Source: Thermoanaerobaculia bacterium
Lineage (GTDB): Bacteria; Acidobacteriota; Thermoanaerobaculia; Gp7-AA8
Reading direction: 5' to 3'
DNA: 10,700 bases
Assembly (NCBI GenBank): GCA_023700825.1
Contig: JAMPYE010000110.1
Coordinates: 1 to 10,700, forward strand
Numbering within the stretch: position 1 is the first letter of the stretch; every line of letters starts with the position of its first letter. Positions 7,228 to 10,700 of this stretch are shown here, one piece after another. A program made the position numbers and the translations under genes. The notes under the pieces were generated by a model. The model had not been told where the DNA came from. It did no database searches and saw only the letters and a list, made by a program, of their open reading frames with translations.

Positions 7228-7246
7228 CGCCCCGCGTTGCGGGGCG
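7228..7246. repeat. Perfect 8-bp hairpin inside the composite element
   Basis: CGCCCCGC, loop GTT, GCGGGGCG: an uninterrupted eight-base GC-rich stem. It lies between the two inverted 26-base repeats, near the right one. It could act as a transcription terminator core, though no T-run follows in either direction. It could also be the structural centre of a small mobile or REP-like element. Confidence 0.7.
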
Positions 7247-7248
7247 AC

Positions 7249-7274
7249 GCGCAGGCAGGCGTGCCTGCGCCACA
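7249..7274 (-). repeat. 26-base palindromic repeat, copy 2 (inverted)
   Basis: On the minus strand it begins TGTGGCGCAG and ends CTGCGC, with 23 of 26 bases shared with copy 1 at 7151-7176. It ends 15 bases before the stop codon of the propeller gene, so it lies in that gene's 3' untranslated region and could act as a terminator or mRNA-stabilising structure. Confidence 0.75.
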
Positions 7275-7289
7275 GGTGGTGGCGCTATC

Positions 7290-10200
7290 CTATGGCGTCG
7301 TGCCTCCCACGAGCCTGCCAGGCGTCCACGGGGCTCCCGCTTCCTCCGCCTTCGTTTCCAGATTCTTCAGGTCGACGGCGACGAGGCGCTGCAACTCGCT
7401 CTCGAGCGCCGCGAACTGCTTCTCCGCGATGTCGGCACTCATCCGGTGAGTGGCCGTCGGCCCGTGGAGCGAGCTCGTGTTGCCGCCAATCGCGACGTTG
7501 AGCCTCCGTTTGATCGAGACCGGCCCGGGATCGCCGAAGTACTCGCGCGTCGTACTTCCCGAAAGACGGAGGTCGAGCGAGTGAACGAGCCTTTCGATCC
7601 GGCGCACCTCGTCGTCGAGTGCGCGACCGGCCGCCTCCGTGTTCGCGAGCGCCTCACGTACGGCCTTGAGGCGAGTCTTCGTCTCCTCGATCGTCGAGTC
7701 GGCGCCTTCGATTTCGCGCTGCAGCGCGGCGAGCCTCAGGTGGAACTTCGAGGCGTCTTCAGGCGAAGCACCCGGGAGCGCCGGCGTGCGGATCGACTCG
7801 ACCTCGAAGCTCTGTTCGAGGCCGAGGTCGGTGACCACGCCGTCGACACGCTTCGCGAGACGCGCTGTGTACTTTCCGGGAGGTGCCATCGCCAGGAACG
7901 GCTGCGCCCACTTCTCCTCGGATTCCTTTTCGACCCATGGCTCGCGCGACGCGTAGCGCAGATCCCACGCGACGCGGTGGAAGCCGGCCTCGACCGGTCC
8001 GGTCAGCTTTCGGACGACTTTGCCGGCGGAATCGAGCACGGTGAGCAGGATCGCCGGATCCTCCTCGCGCTCTTCCGCGAGGATCGCGTCCCAGCCCGGC
8101 GTCGGAGTGTCCGCGCCCTTCTCGATGAGCTTCTTCTCCAATTCCGTGCGCGATTTCTTCCTCGTTCGCAGCTCGTCGCGCAGGTAATACGTGAACACCG
8201 CGCCGAACGGAGGATTCGGGGCGGTGTAGAACGCGTCGCCCTGGGTTCCCTTGCCCTCGTCGCCGAGCGGCGAGCGCTCGACGTACCAGCGTGCTTTCCG
8301 AAGGGGGAAGAAGTCCACCTCCTTCGCGAGTGACGCCTCGCTCACGGAACGCAGCGCCGCGTAGTCGTCGAAGACGAAGAAGCCGCGGCCGAAGGTCGCG
8401 CCGACGAGGTCGTCCTCGCGCTTCTGGATCGCGAGGTCGCGGAAGGGGATGTTCGGGACCTCGCCCTCGAGCTTGATCCACTTCTTTCCCGCGTCAGCCG
8501 TGAAGAAGACGCCGAACTCGGTGCCCGCGAAGAGGAGCTCGCGCTTCACGTGGTCCTGTACGACGCGCCAGACGACGTGCCGCGCCGGAAGGTCTCCGGT
8601 GATGCTCGTCCACGTCCGTCCGCGATCCGCGCTCTTGAAGACGTACGGGGCGAAGTCGCCCTGCTTGTGGTGATCGACGACGACGTAGACGGTGTTCGCG
8701 TCGTGGAGGTCGGCCTTGATGTCGTTGACGAAGAACATCGGGGCGACGCCCGGCAGCTTGTCGATCTTCCGCCAGGTCGCCCCGCCGTCCTCGGTAACCT
8801 GGATGATCCCGTCGTCGGTTCCCGCGTAGACGACACCGGCGGCGAGGGGCGACTCGGAGAGCGACGTGATCGTGCCGTACATCGACATCGCCCAGAAATC
8901 CCAGCCGGCGTCGATGCTCTGCACGCGTCCCATCACCGGCCGCTTCAGGCGCTCGACGCCGCGCGAGAGATCGCCGCTGATCGCGCGCCACGAGTCTCCG
9001 CGGTCGTCGCTGCGCCAGACGCGCTGGCTCGCGTAGTAGAGCCGCGCCGGGTCGTGCGGGCTGATGAGGATCGGGGCGTCCCAGTTGAACCGGTCGTTAG
9101 GCTCACCCTCGGCGGGCTGCGGCTGGATGTAGACGACCTCGCCAGTCTTCCTATCGAAGCGGTTGAGGTTCCCCTCCTGCCACTCGCAGTAGACGATGTC
9201 GGGGTTCGTCGGGTCCGCCGCGGGCTGGTGGCCGTCGGCTCCGAGCGCGATGAACCAGTCGCCGTTCGAGGCACCGTGCTGGTTCGCGGTCCGCGACGGC
9301 CCGCCCATCGTGCTGTTGTCCTGCGTGCCGCCGTAGATGTTGTAGAAGGGTGTGTCGTAGTCGACCGTGACCTTGTAGAACTGCGTGACGGGAAGATTCG
9401 AGACGAACTTCCAGCTCGCGCCGAGGTCGAACGACTCGTAGACGCCGCCGTCGCAGCCGGCCAGGAGGTAGTCGGGATCGTCGGCGGCAAAGGCGAGCGC
9501 GTGGTTGTCGACGTGCTTGTACTTCTCACCGACCTCGCGAAACGTCTTGCCTCCGTCGTCCGAGACGTGGAGCCAGACGTCCATCTGGTAGATGCGGTCG
9601 AACTGATGGGGGCTCGCGAAGAGCTCCTGGTAGTAGTGCGGCCCGGTGCCGCCGGAGACGTAGTCGGCGCGTTTGTCCCAGCTCTCGCCGCCATCCTCGG
9701 ACCGATAGAAACCGCCCTTGCGGTGGGCGAGCTCGATCGTCGCGTAGACGACATCGGGTCGCTGCGGGGAAATCGCGAGGCCGATCTTCCCCATGTTCTC
9801 TTCGGGCAGGCCCTCCGTCACCTTGCGCCAGCTCTTCCCGCCGTCGATCGACTTGTGGATACCCGATTCGGGGCCGGCGTTGAGGAGCACGGCGACGTCG
9901 CGGAAGCGCTGGTGCGTGGTTGCGTAGAGGACGTCGGGGTTGCGCGGATCCATGCGCACCTCGTTGACGCCCGTGTAGTCGCCTCCGCCGAGGATCTTCT
10001 GCCACGTCTTGCCGCCGTCGACCGTCTTGAAGAGTCCACGCTCGCCTCCGGCTTTCCAGAGCGGGCCCTGCGAGGCGACGTAGACGACGTCGGAGCTCCT
10101 GGGATGGACGAGGATCGTGCCGATGTGCTCGGACTTCTCGAGCCCCATCTTCGTCCAGTTCTTGCCGCCGTCGAGGCTGCGGTAGACGCCGTCGCCGTAG

Positions 10201-10586
10201 CCGACGTGGCGCCCGCCGACGTTCTCGCCAGTTCCGACCCAGATGGTGTCGGGCCGCTGCGGGTCGAGCGTGACGCAGCCGATCGAGTAGGAGCCCTGGT
10301 CGTCGAAGATCGGAGTCCAGGTCGTGCCGGCGTTCGTCGTCTTCCAGACTCCGCCACTGCCGACCGCGACGTACCACGTCGCCCTGTCCGCGGGGTGAAT
10401 GACGATGTCGGAGATGCGCCCCGACATGAAGCCGGGCCCGATGCCACGGAGCTCGAGACCCTTGAAGGTCTCGGCCTTCATGCGCGACGAATCGGCCGAC
10501 TTCGTGGCCGCCTTCGTTTCGGCGGAAAGAGTGAACGAGACGAACACTGCTGCGATGAGAAGCGCGAAGACGCGGGCGTATTTCAT
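7290..10586 (-). CDS. Secreted VPS10/sortilin-like Asp-box beta-propeller protein
   Basis: A 1098-residue exported protein of the BNR/Asp-box propeller class often labelled 'glycosyl hydrolase' without demonstrated activity. Residues 1-22 are a Sec signal (hydrophobic core 7-20, likely cleavage after LSA). Eleven Asp-box loops (S/T-x-D/N-x-G-x-x-W/F) are visible: 83-90, 137-144, 188-195, 246-253, 296-303, 342-349, 385-392, 526-533, 598-605, 652-659 and 696-703. The box-free stretch 393-525 carries YGGTQDNSTMGGP and a later GALGADGH-like loop (WFIALGADGH), so it is still propeller. Residues about 845-930 look like a beta-sandwich (LLTVLDSAGKVVRKL ... GFHRVAWDLRY), and 945-1010 and 1050-1085 are charged helices likely to form a coiled coil. 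No membrane anchor, sorting tail or catalytic residue pattern is evident. I chose ATG 10586 because AAGGA lies nine bases upstream and the signal peptide follows; a frame extension to 10682 would be read out of tandem repeats. A ligand-binding or protein-processing role is possible; the function is unknown. Confidence 0.92.
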   Translation of the reverse strand: MKYARVFALLIAAVFVSFTLSAETKAATKSADSSRMKAETFKGLELRGIGPGFMSGRISDIVIHPADRATWYVAVGSGGVWKTTNAGTTWTPIFDDQGSYSIGCVTLDPQRPDTIWVGTGENVGGRHVGYGDGVYRSLDGGKNWTKMGLEKSEHIGTILVHPRSSDVVYVASQGPLWKAGGERGLFKTVDGGKTWQKILGGGDYTGVNEVRMDPRNPDVLYATTHQRFRDVAVLLNAGPESGIHKSIDGGKSWRKVTEGLPEENMGKIGLAISPQRPDVVYATIELAHRKGGFYRSEDGGESWDKRADYVSGGTGPHYYQELFASPHQFDRIYQMDVWLHVSDDGGKTFREVGEKYKHVDNHALAFAADDPDYLLAGCDGGVYESFDLGASWKFVSNLPVTQFYKVTVDYDTPFYNIYGGTQDNSTMGGPSRTANQHGASNGDWFIALGADGHQPAADPTNPDIVYCEWQEGNLNRFDRKTGEVVYIQPQPAEGEPNDRFNWDAPILISPHDPARLYYASQRVWRSDDRGDSWRAISGDLSRGVERLKRPVMGRVQSIDAGWDFWAMSMYGTITSLSESPLAAGVVYAGTDDGIIQVTEDGGATWRKIDKLPGVAPMFFVNDIKADLHDANTVYVVVDHHKQGDFAPYVFKSADRGRTWTSITGDLPARHVVWRVVQDHVKRELLFAGTEFGVFFTADAGKKWIKLEGEVPNIPFRDLAIQKREDDLVGATFGRGFFVFDDYAALRSVSEASLAKEVDFFPLRKARWYVERSPLGDEGKGTQGDAFYTAPNPPFGAVFTYYLRDELRTRKKSRTELEKKLIEKGADTPTPGWDAILAEEREEDPAILLTVLDSAGKVVRKLTGPVEAGFHRVAWDLRYASREPWVEKESEEKWAQPFLAMAPPGKYTARLAKRVDGVVTDLGLEQSFEVESIRTPALPGASPEDASKFHLRLAALQREIEGADSTIEETKTRLKAVREALANTEAAGRALDDEVRRIERLVHSLDLRLSGSTTREYFGDPGPVSIKRRLNVAIGGNTSSLHGPTATHRMSADIAEKQFAALESELQRLVAVDLKNLETKAEEAGAPWTPGRLVGGTTP

Positions 10587-10595
10587 TGCGGTGGG

Positions 10596-10600
10596 TCCTT
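10596..10600 (-). promoter_or_regulatory. Probable Shine-Dalgarno of the propeller gene
   Basis: AAGGA on the minus strand, nine bases before the ATG at 10586. Together with the signal peptide it supports that start over the 32-codon extension upstream. Confidence 0.6.
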
Positions 10601-10638
10601 CCGTGGCGAGTGCCGGAAGTGATTCTGCATCAGTTGCA

Positions 10639-10666
10639 GGCGAAAGGCGAAAGGCGAAAGGCGTGA
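10639..10666. repeat. Heptanucleotide tandem repeat GGCGAAA
   Basis: Three exact units at 10639-10645, 10646-10652 and 10653-10659, then a diverged unit GGCGTGA at 10660-10666. It lies 53 bases upstream of the propeller gene start, in its leader or promoter region. A change in unit number would alter promoter or leader spacing. Confidence 0.8.
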
Positions 10667-10676
10667 GGCAGGCAGG

Positions 10677-10697
10677 GGCCAAAGGTCAAAGGTCAAA
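10677..10697. repeat. Heptanucleotide tandem repeat GGYCAAA
   Basis: GGCCAAA (10677-10683) followed by two exact GGTCAAA units (10684-10690, 10691-10697); the array may continue past the window edge. It has the same period as the neighbouring GGCGAAA array but a different sequence, so two heptamer families lie side by side. Confidence 0.75.
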
Positions 10698-10700
10698 GCA

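Noticed and set aside
7151..7274. CRISPR array
   Set aside because: There are only two repeat copies, in inverted orientation, with no regular spacer series and no cas genes.
8550..10622. A 690-codon open frame on the plus strand opposite the propeller gene
   Set aside because: It is antisense to a gene with a signal peptide and eleven Asp-boxes. Its translation is dominated by Arg, Val, Asp and Ala without domain character, as expected of a reverse frame in GC-rich DNA.
10587..10682. N-terminal extension of the propeller protein by 32 codons
   Set aside because: It would be encoded largely by the heptamer tandem repeats and would bury the signal peptide inside the protein.

Overview
The window is a GC-rich bacterial chromosome segment with five protein-coding genes and no RNA genes, CRISPR array, insertion sequence or phage genes that I can see. 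The gene set (a large secreted VPS10/sortilin-like Asp-box propeller protein, a solitary molybdopterin oxidoreductase, a TPR protein next to a polytopic sulfatase-fold protein), the GTG starts and the high GC suggest an Acidobacteriota-type soil or sediment bacterium. That placement is inference from gene content, with no marker gene to confirm it.

Layout: (1) 1-1315, minus strand: an ABC exporter half-transporter (membrane domain plus start of the ATPase), cut by the window edge just after Walker A. (2) 1316-1431: a short divergent intergenic region with a perfect palindrome. (3) 1432-4891, plus strand: a two-gene operon encoding a membrane-anchored TPR protein and an 848-residue membrane protein with a C-terminal sulfatase/alkaline-phosphatase-fold domain, one base apart. 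(4) 4892-5040: a convergent intergenic region holding two facing arrays of heptanucleotide repeats and hairpins. (5) 5041-7044, minus strand: a cytoplasmic molybdopterin/4Fe-4S oxidoreductase with no partner subunit next to it. (6) 7045-7289: a 245-base gap with a composite palindromic element (two inverted 26-base copies around a perfect hairpin). (7) 7290-10586, minus strand: a secreted Asp-box propeller protein of 1098 residues. (8) 10587-10700: its upstream region, with two more heptanucleotide tandem repeats. No gene-free stretch exceeds 300 bases.

The TPR and sulfatase-fold genes very probably act together at the cell envelope, and the ABC exporter diverging from them may share that theme. 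The oxidoreductase and the propeller protein point the same way but are separated by the palindromic element and need not be co-transcribed. The observations most worth following up are the altered active site of the sulfatase-fold protein and the non-coding repeats: heptamer arrays at two loci and the nested palindromic element. I did not find a clear new multi-gene system.
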